From AC-69 sp963751665 (GTDB lineage Bacteria; Actinomycetota; UBA4738; HRBIN12), in NCBI GenBank assembly GCA_963751665.1, contig CAVVVF010000004.1, forward strand, positions 62,001 through 126,000: 64,000 nt of DNA, written 5' to 3'. Below are positions 9,560 to 17,638 of the stretch, piece by piece. The notes under the pieces are model-generated. The model searched no databases and was not told the origin of the DNA. It saw only the letters and a list, made by a program, of their open reading frames with translations. The stretch's first letter is position 1. Each line of letters begins with the position of its first letter. Made by a program: the position numbers and the translations under genes.

Positions 9560-10625
9560 CCGGGGCCTCGGTCGCCGATCGCCGGTCGCGCTCCAGGCTC
9601 TCGGGCGGCTCGGCGTAGGCGAACGCGAACAGCTCGTCGGCCGGCGGCGGGCCGAGCGAGGTGATCCCGGCCCGGATGTCGGCCACCCACTCCTTGGCCT
9701 CGTCCTCGCAATCCGCCACGAACGACTCGTCGGCGATCCCCGACGCCAGCAGGTGCTTCAGGTACCGATCGATGGGATCGCGCTCCCGCCACAGCTTGAC
9801 CTCGTCCGAGCTCCGGTACTTCGTCGCGTCGTCGGCGGTCGAGTGCGGTCCCATGCGATAGGTCAGCGCCTCGATGAGCGTCGGCCCCTCGCCGGCCCGG
9901 GCCCGCTCGGCCGCCGCCCTCGTCACCGAGTACACGGCCAGCACATCGTTGCCGTCGACCAGCACGCCGGGCATGCCGTACCCCTCGGCCCGCCTGTGGA
10001 TCGGCCCGGCCGCCTGTTCCCGGAGTGGGACCGAGATGGCCCACCCGTTGTTCTGGCAGAACAGGATGGCCGGAGCCCCGAACACCGCGGCCATGTTGGC
10101 CGCCTCGTGGAAGTCGCCTTCGGACGTCGCCCCATCGCCGAAGTACGCGAGGGCGCACACCGGCAGGCGGTCGAGCTTCGCGCCCATGGCCCACCCCACG
10201 GCGTGCACGATCTGGGTGGCGACCGGCACGCAGATCGGCGCGAATCGGCTGGCGATGGGGTCGTACGGGCCCCCGTGCCAGATCCCCCGGTGGTACTGGA
10301 GGTACTCCACGACGTCGACGCCGCGAACGATGGCCGCAGCGAGCTCGCGGAACGAGGGGAACACGAAGTCGTCGGGCTCAAGGGCGAAGGCGCTTCCCAC
10401 CTGGGCCGCTTCCTGGCCCTCGAACGGCGGGTACACGGTGAGCTCGCCCTGGCGCTGGAGGGCCATGCACTCGCGGTCCAGGCGGCGAGACAGGATCATC
10501 AGCCGGAGCAGGTCCCGGAGCTCGTCGGGCTTCAGGCCAACGTCAGTGTCGCCGACCGCCGTGCCGTCGGGCGCGATGAGCCGCACCGGCGCGGCGTCGT
10601 CGACCGGATCTTCGTGCATGGCCAT
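9552..10625 (-). CDS. 2-oxoacid dehydrogenase E1 component, alpha subunit
   Basis: Thiamine-diphosphate-binding alpha subunit of about 357 residues. The ThDP motif begins FGDGATSEGDFHEAAN and ends with QNNGWAIS. The phosphorylation-loop-like segment YRMGPHSTADDATKYR follows. Start chosen at the ATG at 10625 (MAMHEDP), where GAGG lies upstream. An earlier TTG/ATG start would overlap the divergent gene's promoter region. The name pdhA or bkdA would depend on substrate, which is not decidable here. The 41-base gap to the divergent gene at 10667 must carry promoters for both directions. Confidence 0.9.
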   Translation of the reverse strand: MAMHEDPVDDAAPVRLIAPDGTAVGDTDVGLKPDELRDLLRLMILSRRLDRECMALQRQGELTVYPPFEGQEAAQVGSAFALEPDDFVFPSFRELAAAIVRGVDVVEYLQYHRGIWHGGPYDPIASRFAPICVPVATQIVHAVGWAMGAKLDRLPVCALAYFGDGATSEGDFHEAANMAAVFGAPAILFCQNNGWAISVPLREQAAGPIHRRAEGYGMPGVLVDGNDVLAVYSVTRAAAERARAGEGPTLIEALTYRMGPHSTADDATKYRSSDEVKLWRERDPIDRYLKHLLASGIADESFVADCEDEAKEWVADIRAGITSLGPPPADELFAFAYAEPPESLERDRRSATEAPDG

Positions 10626-10666
10626 GGTCACCGACCTCGGACGGCGGCGGGTGTGCGAGAGCATAT

Positions 10667-11482
10667 ATGCTCGCCGACGTGGTCCCTTGCGCCTACCTCC
10701 GCGTGTTCCAGCCTCTGGAGGCGTTCCCGCCGGATGAACAGGCCCGTTGGGAGCGGTACATCGTCGGGGGAGGGATGCTCCGCCGGCCGCGCTCGATGTA
10801 CCGGCAATGGATGAGCGGCAAGCGCCTCGGCGTCCTGGCCGCTTCGGGATCCGACGGCGCCGACATCCGCATCGACAAGGGCGCCTACTACGTCTGTCCC
10901 TGGCGGACCAGGCTTCGGGTCCTGGCCAGCCTCCTGTCGTTCCGCGAGGCCGCGCCGTTCGAGGGGAGCGCTGCCTTCGTGAGCGACCGGGAGGTCCGCC
11001 GGGCCTCTCGGGAGCTGGCGAGGATCCGGCGGCGCGATCCGAAGGCCGTCTCGTTCATCATGCAGAGCGCGTGGCACGTCCCCGTCCGGTGGTTCGTGCT
11101 GTTCGGCGACGGCGAGCGGCGACTGGTCGAGGAGGGGGGCCGCCACCGGTTGCGGTACGTGACCACCGTGCGCAAGGCCACGCGCCGGGCCGAGCGGGCC
11201 ATCCCCGGCCTCCGGCGGACCGATCTTGGGCCCGTGGCCGACATGATCGTGGAGCTGTACGAGTGGCTCGCGGCCTTCGATCGCCGCTCGCTGCTCGAGC
11301 TCGACTACGGCGGGTTGTCCGACCTCCTGACCTGGGACGAGCTAGACGACGACCACTCGGCCCGCGACATCCAGGACGCACTGAAGGCGCTGGCGTCCGA
11401 GGAGTTCCCCCGCTCGGCCGAGCTGTACCAGTCGGTCATCAGCAGGTGGGCCGAGGTCCGGGGCCACGAGACCCTGAACTGA
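10667..11482 (+). CDS. Conserved protein of unknown function
   Basis: A 271-residue soluble protein beginning MLADVVPCAYLRVFQPLEAFP. I do not recognise a characterised family. It has no signal peptide or membrane segment. The N-terminal half is rich in Arg and aromatic residues (YYVCPWRTRLRVLASLL). The middle contains VSFIMQSAWHVPVRWFVLF and the C-terminal third is acidic and helical, with DLLTWDELDDDHSARDIQ. It is divergent from the E1alpha gene and followed by tRNA-Phe on the other strand. The ATG at 10667 is the first in frame. The intact length and clean codon pattern support a real gene. Confidence 0.75.
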   Translation: MLADVVPCAYLRVFQPLEAFPPDEQARWERYIVGGGMLRRPRSMYRQWMSGKRLGVLAASGSDGADIRIDKGAYYVCPWRTRLRVLASLLSFREAAPFEGSAAFVSDREVRRASRELARIRRRDPKAVSFIMQSAWHVPVRWFVLFGDGERRLVEEGGRHRLRYVTTVRKATRRAERAIPGLRRTDLGPVADMIVELYEWLAAFDRRSLLELDYGGLSDLLTWDELDDDHSARDIQDALKALASEEFPRSAELYQSVISRWAEVRGHETLN

Positions 11483-11507
11483 GGGGCCGCGCGGCGGCGA
11501 CGCTCGT

Positions 11508-11579
11508 GGCCAGGGGCAGAATCGAACTGCCGACACCGCGGTTTTCAGCCGCGTGCTCTGCCAACTGAGCTACCTGGCC
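11508..11579 (-). tRNA. tRNA-Phe (GAA)
   Basis: Reads on the minus strand as a 72-nt cloverleaf: acceptor GGCCAGG/CCTGGCC, D arm GCTC...GAGC, anticodon stem CGCGG/CCGCG with loop CTGAAAA (anticodon GAA), T arm GGCAG-TTCGATT-CTGCC. CCA is not encoded. Its 5' side merges directly into a CCTGGCC-rich repeat. Confidence 0.95.
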
Positions 11580-11697
11580 CCTGGCCCCTGGCCCATGGCC
11601 CCTGGCCTGGACCTGACCTGGCCCTGGCCCCTGGCCCCTGGCCCTGGACCCTGGCCCTGGCCTGGCCTGGACCTGGCCTGGCCCCTGGCCCTGGTCG
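11573..11697. repeat. Low-complexity CCTGGCC/CCCTGG repeat array
   Basis: About 125 bases made almost wholly of CCCCTGG, CCCTGG and CCTGGA variants, continuous with the 5' acceptor half of tRNA-Phe (CCTGGCC on the plus strand). The units look like tandem expansion of the tRNA end. A shorter copy occurs at 13906-13919 across a 2.3 kb segment. No coding sequence is supported here. Confidence 0.8.
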
Positions 11698-11814
11698 AAA
11701 TCGAACGGGGGCTCTGTTCCGGGACGTCTGAGTCTAGCGATTCGAGGAGAGATGGGTCCGGGAACGCCTATGTGTTCGCGTTTCGCCGTTTCAGCGCAGG
11801 CTGCCGCCTGGGGG

Positions 11815-13180
11815 TCAGCCGATGCGGATCATCTTCTTGTTCACGAACTCGTCGGCGCCGAAGCGGCCGAGCTCGCGGCCCGAGCCCGAGCGCTTGATGC
11901 CGCCGAACGGCAGCTCGGCGCCGTCGGCGAGCACGACGTTCACGAACACCATGCCGGCCTCGATGCCGTCGGCGACGCGGAGCGCCTGCTCCTGGTCGGT
12001 GGTGTAGACGTACGAGCCCAGGCCGAACGGGGTGTCGTTCGCGATGCGCACGGCGTCGGCCTCGTCCTTCGCGCGGTAGACCTGCGCGACCGGGCCGAAG
12101 AACTCCTCCTTGTAGGCGGGGTTCTCGGGCGTGACATCGGTCAGCACGGTCGTCTGGAAGAACGCGCCGTCGCGGGTGCCGCCGTGCACGAGCGTCGCGC
12201 CGTGCTCGATCGCGCGCTTGACCTGCTCGTCGACGCCCTCGGCGGCCTTCAGCGAGGACAGCGGGCCGAGCGCCGAGTCGGCCGACGTCGGGTCGGTCGC
12301 CTCGACCTCGGCGATCTTCGCGGTGAACTTCTCGAGGAAGGGCTCGTACAGCTCGTCGACGACGATGAAGCGCTTGGCCGCGTTGCAGGACTGGCCGCTG
12401 TTGTCGAGGCGGGCGTCGACCGCGTTCTGCACGGCGGCGTCGAGGTCGTCGGTCGAGAGCAGGATGAAGGGGTCCGAGCCGCCGAGCTCGAGCACGACCT
12501 TCTTCAGGTGGCGGCCGCGCGATCTCGGCGACCGCGGCGCCGGCGCGCTCGGAGCCGGTGAGCGAGACGCCCTGCACGCGCGGGTCGGCGATGACCTGCT
12601 CGATCTGGTCGTGCGAGGCGTAGATGTTCACGTAGGCGCCGGCCGGGAAGCCCGCGTCGAGGAAGATCTGCTGCATCGCGGCGGCCGACTCGGGGCACTG
12701 CTCGGCGTGCTTGAGCAGGATCGTGTTGCCGATGATGAGGTTCGGGCCGGCGAAGCGGGCGACCTGGTAGTACGGGAAGTTCCACGGCATGACGCCGAGC
12801 AGCACCCCGAGCGACGAGCGGCGGATGACCGCCGAGCCATCGCCCGCGAGGAGCTGGATCGGCTCGTCCTTCAGGAAGTCCGCCGAGTGGTCGGCGTAGT
12901 ACTCGTAGATCGCCGCGGCGAAGTCGACCTCGCCGAGCGCCTGCGCGATCGGCTTGCCCATCTCGCGCACGATGATCTCCGCCAGCTCCTGGCGGCGCTC
13001 GGTGTGCAGTTCGCTGACGCGGCGGATGAGGGCCGCGCGCTCCTCGACCGTGGTCGACTTCGACCAGGTGCGGTGCGCCTCGTCGGCTGCGGCGATCGCG
13101 GCCTCGAGCTCGGCGTCGGTGATGGTGTCGTAGGTCTTGACCGTCTCGCCGGTGGCGGGGTTGGTCACGGCATAGCTCAT
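11815..13180 (-). CDS. NAD(P)-dependent succinate-semialdehyde dehydrogenase-type aldehyde dehydrogenase, one apparent frameshift
   Basis: Oxidises an aldehyde (probably succinate semialdehyde) to the acid. N-terminus MSYAVTNPATGETVKTYD. Rossmann region GVMPWNFPYYQVARFAGPNL near residue 120, the glutamate motif LELGGSDPFIL, the catalytic Cys in NSGQSCNAAKRF, and the C-terminus LPFGGIKRSGSGRELGRFG. The frame breaks once near 12510, between AAVAEIA and the residues leading to VVLELGGSDP. About 454 residues once corrected. In style it resembles the short SSADH forms of Microbacteriaceae (from memory), unlike the rest of the window, fitting transfer or chimerism of this segment. It follows the isochorismatase gene by 33 bases. 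Confidence 0.85.
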
Positions 13181-13213
13181 CGTGTGGGTCTCCTTGTCAG
13201 TGCGCCACGAGGC

Positions 13214-13772
13214 CTAACCTAGTCTTGCGATCGCTTCGTCGGTCGATACAACATCGGCGAATTCGTCGTGGAGGCTCGCGAGACTCGTGCGATGGATCAG
13301 GTCGGCGGGGAAGACTTCTCCGTCCGGCGCTTCCCGATCGAAGGTCGCACACGCATCGCCGACATACCACGTCTCGAATCCGAGGTTGCCCGACATCCTC
13401 ACCGTGGTTGACCCACAGTGGTCGGTTGCTATTGCTGCGATCACGACCGTGGTGGCGCCCGCTGCGCGAAGCCGTTCTTCCAGATCGGTTCCGATGAATG
13501 CGGAGTTGACTCCCTTGGTCAAGACCGGCTCATCCGCCAGCGGCATCGCTTCCGGCTTGAACTCGAACCCGGGGTCACCCTCGTTGAAGAAGTGCCACTC
13601 GGGGTCGGTCTCGCGATGCCGAACATGGATGATCGGCGCGTCCGCGGCCCGCCAAGCTGCGAGCAGCCGGGCGACGTTCCCTTCCGCGCCGGGGTTGTTC
13701 CGCTTTCCCCACACCGGGTCGTCGAATGCCTTCTGCACATCGACGATCACGAGGGTCGGTTTCTTCGGGCAT
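13214..13772 (-). CDS. Isochorismatase-family cysteine hydrolase
   Basis: Alpha/beta hydrolase of the isochorismatase/nicotinamidase superfamily. The catalytic triad is visible as Asp in IVDVQKAF, Lys in LTKGVNSAF and Cys in ATDHCGSTT (residues 4, 79 and 112 counted from the GTG/ATC region at 13750). The natural start is probably the ATG at 13772. Removing one C from the CCC that follows gives MPKKPTLVIVDVQKAF in frame, so a one-base insertion is likely. The substrate cannot be predicted from the triad alone. Base composition is visibly less GC-biased than the tRNA flanks. It lies upstream of the aldehyde dehydrogenase in the same direction. Confidence 0.85.
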
Positions 13773-13930
13773 GTCGAAACCCTATTCCGGCTGGTGGATC
13801 CTGGTCAAAATGACGGCATGGCGTTACCGAATCATGGGATTCCGTTACCGGCGGGAGTCGGGCAGCGCACGTGACCTGGGGATCAGGCGATTTCTACCAC
13901 CCCGACCTGGCCCCTGGCCGAACGTGGTCG

Positions 13931-13950
13931 CGCCGGCGCGAGCGCCGGCG
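13931..13950 (-). terminator. Hairpin 3' of tRNA-Asp
   Basis: CGCCGGCG at 13931-13938 and again at 13943-13950, self-complementary, forming an 8-bp stem with a four-base loop, eight bases beyond the tRNA-Asp 3' end. No U-tract follows. Likely terminator or processing signal of the Glu-Asp tRNA transcript. Confidence 0.5.
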
Positions 13951-13958
13951 CTCCCAGC

Positions 13959-14033
13959 GCGGGTGACGGGATTTGAACCCGCGATTACCGCCTTGACAGG
14001 GCGGTGAGGACGGCCAGGCTCCTCCACACCCGC
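13959..14033 (-). tRNA. tRNA-Asp (GTC)
   Basis: Minus-strand 75-nt cloverleaf: acceptor GCGGGTG/CACCCGC, D stem GAGG/CCTC, anticodon stem CCGCC/GGCGG with loop CTGTCAA (anticodon GTC), T arm GCGGG-TTCAAAT-CCCGT. CCA not encoded. Sixteen bases downstream of tRNA-Glu, so the two are probably one transcript. Confidence 0.95.
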
Positions 14034-14049
14034 GAGTCTTCGGTTGTGT

Positions 14050-14121
14050 GCCCCCAACGGGATTCGAACCCGTGTCGCCGCCTTGAAAGGGCGAAATCCT
14101 AGGCCGCTAGACGATGGGGGC
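14050..14121 (-). tRNA. tRNA-Glu (TTC)
   Basis: Minus-strand 72-nt cloverleaf starting GCCCCCATCGTCTAGCGG, with anticodon loop CTTTCAA (anticodon TTC), T arm ACGGG-TTCGAAT-CCCGT and acceptor GCCCCCA/TGGGGGC. First gene of the tRNA cluster in transcription order. Confidence 0.95.
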
Positions 14122-14240
14122 TCCGGGCCCTTGCGGCACCCCCGCCCCCGGCCCGGGGGCAGCCTCCGAAGTATAGCCTCCGCCGGTCGGCGGCCGAGCG
14201 AGTGCCTTCAGGAAGGAAGGCCGGTCGCCGATGAAGTGGT

Positions 14241-14405
14241 ATGCGGGCGTTGCTGGAGTTCCTGGGGATCGTGGCGCCCGACCCGACCCGCCGAGAGCCA
14301 GTGGCTCTCCCTGCTTGGGCCAAGTGGACCGTCCTGGTCCTTCCGGTGGCCCTGGCCCTGGTCTCCCTGGCCGTCTACGCCTTGATCCGCTTCGTCGTCT
14401 CCTGA
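14241..14405 (+). CDS. Small membrane protein (54 residues)
   Basis: An ATG at 14241 opens MRALLEFLGIVAPDPTRRE, a soluble head, followed by one hydrophobic segment WTVLVLPVALALVSLAVYAL and a short basic tail IRFVVS before TGA at 14403. This is a plausible single-pass protein with the positive-outside pattern weak on both sides. It overlaps the 3' end of the convergent DUF192 gene by about 30 bases. No strong ribosome-binding site is visible. Function unknown. It could be a chance frame, but the residue order is coherent. Confidence 0.45.
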   Translation: MRALLEFLGIVAPDPTRREPVALPAWAKWTVLVLPVALALVSLAVYALIRFVVS

Positions 14406-14767
14406 GGGCCCTCCGCCAGCGTGAGCACGTCTCCTGGGCGGAGATCGGCCCCGGCCCCGCACTCGAGGACGTGACGGACCCCACGACGTGGCAGGACGAT
14501 CCTGTTCGGGCCGACGGTTCGAACCGCGATCACCCGGAACCGGGCGTCGAGCAGGGCCACCGAGACGGTGAACCGCATCCCGAATGTGTGGATCGACCGC
14601 GTGCGAGGCAGGAGCAATGCCCGGCCGGTGTCCATCCGGTCGCGGCCGATGAGCCCTCGCATCCGTTCGCGCAGACCCGTCGGCACCTCGACCCGCCACC
14701 GCCCGCCGCGCGGGTCCCGCAGGACGATGTCCCTCACGAGCGTCACGGTAGCGGTGCCCACCGACAT
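14375..14767 (-). CDS. DUF192 family protein
   Basis: 130-residue DUF192 (COG1430) domain: RMRGLIGRDRMDTGRALLL, the hallmark SIHTFGMRFTVSVALLDARF near residue 58, and the tail HVLECGAGADLRPGDVLTL. These small beta-rich proteins are mostly uncharacterised and often exported. No signal peptide is evident here. The ATG at 14767 gives the usual start. Its 3' end overlaps a small rightward frame at 14241-14405. It lies 20 bases from the stop of the flavoprotein gene, same strand and downstream of nothing that suggests a pathway. Confidence 0.8.
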   Translation of the reverse strand: MSVGTATVTLVRDIVLRDPRGGRWRVEVPTGLRERMRGLIGRDRMDTGRALLLPRTRSIHTFGMRFTVSVALLDARFRVIAVRTVGPNRIVLPRRGVRHVLECGAGADLRPGDVLTLAEGPQETTKRIKA

Positions 14768-14787
14768 CGACCGTCCGGGGGTGGGCC

Positions 14788-16198
14788 CTATGTCGGCGGG
14801 ATGTTCTGGTTCAGCCGGAAGAAGTTGTCCGGGTCGTACGTGCGCTTGAGCGCCTTCAGCCGCTCGTACTTCTGCGCTCCGTAGGCCTGGCGGATCCGCT
14901 CCTCGCCCTCGTCCATGAGGAAGTTCACGTAGACGCTCGTGTGGTACGGCTCGAGCGCCGACCAGAAGCTCCGCGACCCACTCGCGCTCCTCGTCGAAGC
15001 CCTTCGCTCGTCGCCGTGGTGGCGTTGATGTTGAACGTGTGCCCGGCGCTGCGGCCGTTGAAGGCGGTGTCGTCCTCGCCGACGCGCGCGACCGCGCCCC
15101 CCAGCTGCCAGATCGGGAAGGCCGTCAGCGGGGACGTCGATCCGAGACGCGTGCTCGACGATGATGTCGATGACCTCGTCGGTGAGCTCGGCGACGTCGC
15201 AGGACCGGAAGTAGTACCACCAGCCGTGCGGGAACGCTGGGGTCGAACATCGCCTGAAGGGTCGAGGAACGGCTTCGGCTCGCACAGGTCGAGCACGGGG
15301 ACCCGAACTCCTTGAGCGGGCGCACGACCTTCTCCCCGTCCTCGACCGGTCCCGCGTAGCAGCAGGTCGACGGCGACGACGGGCTTGCCGTGCAGCTCCG
15401 TGGGCACGACGGGCAGCGGCGGCGCCTTGCGGTGGACGACGATCGTCATCAGCTCGTCCGGCGCCTCGGCGATCCAGTCGCGGTAGAAGCGCAGGACGTT
15501 CGGCGACTCCTCCATGGGCCAGAAGATCGGCCCGGCGAGCACGATCGGGCCGACGGGGTTGAGGCGGAACTCGAACTCGGTGACGATCCCGAAGTTGCCG
15601 CCGCCGCCGCGCACACCCCAGAAGAGGTCGGCGTTCTCCTTCTCGCTCGCCTTCACGAACTCGCCGTCGGCGGTGACCAGGTCCACGGCCAGCAGCTGGT
15701 CGATCGTCAGCCCGTACTTGCGCATCAGCCAGCCGATGCCGCCGCCGAGCGTGAGGCCGGCGAGCCCGGTGTGCGTGACGATCCCGGCGGGGACGGCGAG
15801 CCCGAACGCCTGCGGTCTCGCGGTCGAGCTCCCCCAGGAGCACGCCGGCCTGGGCCCGCGCCGTGCGCGCCTCGGGATCGACCCGGATCCCCTTCATCAA
15901 CGCGAGGTCGATGACGATGCCGCCGTCGCACACCGAGAGGCCCGGGAAGCTGTGCCCGCCGCTTCGGACGGCGACCGGCAGGCCGGTGTCCCTCGCGAAC
16001 CTGCACCGCCGCGATCACGTCGGCCACGCCGGCGCAGCGCGCGATCAGGGCCGGGAATCGGTCGATCGACCCGTTCCAGATCTTGCGGTGCTCGTCGTAG
16101 GTGGGATCCGCGGGACGGATCAGTTGACCCCGGAAGGAGCCTTGCAACCGGTCGACGGCCGCTTCGTCGAGCTTGGTCTCGGTGATGGAGGTCCCCAT
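14788..16198 (-). CDS. FAD-linked oxidoreductase, berberine-bridge type, many apparent frameshifts
   Basis: Reassembled across at least five frame changes, the protein has the FAD_binding_4 N-terminal half (YDEHRKIWNGSIDRFPALIARC, then RSGGHSFPGLSVCDGGIVIDLALMKGI, GGGIGWLMRKYGLTIDQLL and GVRGGGGNFGIVTEFEF) and the C-terminal BBE motif VYVNFLMDEGEERIRQAYG followed by RLKALKRTYDPDNFFRLNQNI. The His in SGGHS is the likely flavin-attachment site. Start at the ATG at 16198 (MGTSITETK) with GAGGGG upstream. About 465 residues if corrected. The number of breaks in 1.4 kb is high even for this window, so a true pseudogene is possible. Substrate unknown. Confidence 0.75.
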
Positions 16199-16291
16199 AT
16201 CGCGTTGCCCCTCATTCACGAATCAGGACGCCGCGATTGTTGCACCGACCTGCCGTTCGGGCCAGTCCGGCTGCCCGAGCCCCGGAGATTG

Positions 16292-16330
16292 GGGCGGCCG
16301 TCCCCCCCGTTGGTGGGTGGACGGCCGCCC
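16292..16330 (-). terminator. Strong hairpin terminator
   Basis: GGGCGGCCGTCC at 16292-16303 pairs perfectly with GGACGGCCGCCC at 16319-16330 (12 bp, 15-base loop), 24 bases beyond the stop of the secreted Ig-like gene. It separates that gene from the downstream flavoprotein gene. Confidence 0.75.
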
Positions 16331-16354
16331 TTCCGAAAGACGTGGCCCCGGGGA

Positions 16355-17195
16355 TCAGCCGGTGTCCTTCCCGACTATCGCCTCAACTCTCTTTGACCGC
16401 GCTTTCAGGCAGTTGCCGCCCCCGGTGGCCGCGCCGGCCTTCCTCTTCGCGATGGCGTAGAAGCGGCCGCGCGGGTTCTGGGCCGGGACGCTGTAGGCGC
16501 CCGACTGGTCGGTGACGTCGCGACCGACCACTCGATCACGTCCGCCCTTGGAGCGCCTGACGACGATCTGCCGACCCTGTTCGCAGGAGGCATCCGACGA
16601 CCGGACCTGTCCCTCGAAGGTGCCCGTGATCGTGACGATCCGACTTGACGTTGCCGCCACCCCCGCCACCTCCGCCACCGGACCCGATGGTCAGCGAGGC
16701 GGTGTCCTGGGGCTCACCCGTGTCGGGGTCGTCGTTGTCGTTCGGACCGCCCGGCTCCTCCACGAAGACCGTGATGTCGAAGGATCCGGAAGCCGGCGAG
16801 GTGATGCCGAAGGTGAAGTCTCCCTCGCCCGGAAGGACGCTGGCGTCCGCGGTGGCCTCACCGCCGACGGTGCCGTCGGTGCCGCTTCCCAGGTCGCCCG
16901 TCGTTGGGTCGATCAGGACGGGGTTGACCCCCGTGGCGGGCAGACAGAACTCGACCGCCGCCGTCCCTTCGACCTCCACGTCGACCACGGCGCCGATCGG
17001 ATCGGTGCCCCCTTGCGTCTGGACCAGGAAGGGGCCGCAGACACCTGCGACCACGGTGCCGGTTGTCGGCGTGATGCTGACCGTTCCCACGTGTGATGCG
17101 TGGGCAACCGTCGGCACGATGAGCAGGGCAACGGCCGCTGCCACCATGATCGCGACGGTGCGAGCTCTTGCGTGACGTGCGTTCGAGATCGGCAT
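16355..17195 (-). CDS. Secreted protein with Ig-like N-terminal and carboxypeptidase-regulatory-like C-terminal domain
   Basis: Signal peptide of about 34 residues (basic MPISNARHARARTVA, hydrophobic AIMVAAAVALLIVPTVAHA, cleavage after AHA). The mature part starts with a beta-sandwich-like domain (VGTVSITPTTGTVVAG...VEVEGTAAVEF), an acidic linker with GGPNDNDDPDTG and a poly-Gly tract, then a domain containing VTITGTFEGQVRSSDASCEQGRQIVVRR and DQSGAYSVPA, like carboxypeptidase-regulatory folds. The frame shifts within the poly-Gly tract near 16655, an obvious place for a length error. About 280 residues in total. Probably an extracellular or surface protein. Role unknown. Followed by a strong terminator. 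Confidence 0.75.
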
Positions 17196-17464
17196 GGCAC
17201 CTCCTCACGGATTCGGTTGCCTATGAACTTTGCGCTGCGACAACATGTGAGGCAATCGGTTCACCCACCGATTCCGGGATACGAGAGATCCACCATCCCG
17301 ATCGGGTAGCGATTCCCGGCTACGACAGGATCGATCCCCCGACCGTCCGGGAGCCTGACACCGTTTTCCGGCCGGGGCGGCAAAGGCCCTTCCCCGTTGG
17401 TACTAGCACGACCGGGCTAGGAGAGGGCTCCGGGTCGGCCCACACGTCGAGGGGTCCTCAGGGT
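17196..17464. other. Intergenic region between divergent genes
   Basis: No gene is supported. It must hold the promoter of the leftward secreted gene and forms the chromosomal flank next to the proposed distal att copy. The whole gap between the two divergent genes is 17196-17638. Confidence 0.6.
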
Positions 17465-17484
17465 GTGGGCCGGGCAGGATTCGA
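17465..17484. repeat. Distal att-like copy of the tRNA-Lys 3' end
   Basis: GTGGGCCGGGCAGGATTCGA here is identical to 27342-27361, which is the 3' end of tRNA-Lys from the T loop through the acceptor stem plus two bases. Same orientation, 9.9 kb apart. Followed to 17575 by sequence with tRNA-like pairing but no valid cloverleaf. Confidence 0.65.
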
Positions 17485-17638
17485 CGCGCCCGAGCGGTGG
17501 TGGTCCCGGCTTGGAGCCAGGCGTCTTAGGACCGCATACACAGACCACGAGACCGGTTCGGCCCGGTGGTGGCGTGGTACACGAGTTTGCCGAGGACTAC
17601 GCTGTCGATGCGTCGATCTGGTCGTCGGGAAAGGCGAC

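Larger units (their letters stand above)
11580..13919. other. Segment between 15-bp direct repeats, inserted between tRNA-Asp and tRNA-Phe
   Basis: The 15-mer ACCTGGCCCCTGGCC occurs at 11572-11586 and 13905-13919. Between the copies lie the repeat array, an aldehyde dehydrogenase and an isochorismatase-fold gene, both leftward. The outer flanks are tRNA genes that are commonly neighbours in Actinomycetota (Glu-Asp-Phe). The interval therefore looks like an insertion or a chimeric join. No transposase or integrase is present. The 11700-11814 stretch holds nothing recognisable. Confidence 0.45.

Noticed and set aside
11573..11697. CRISPR-like array
   Set aside because: The repeats are only 6-7 bases with no spacers and no cas genes.
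17465..17575. Functional class II tRNA
   Set aside because: Anticodon and T stems do not pair properly, the T loop is one base short, and 15 bases between variable arm and T arm are unexplained.
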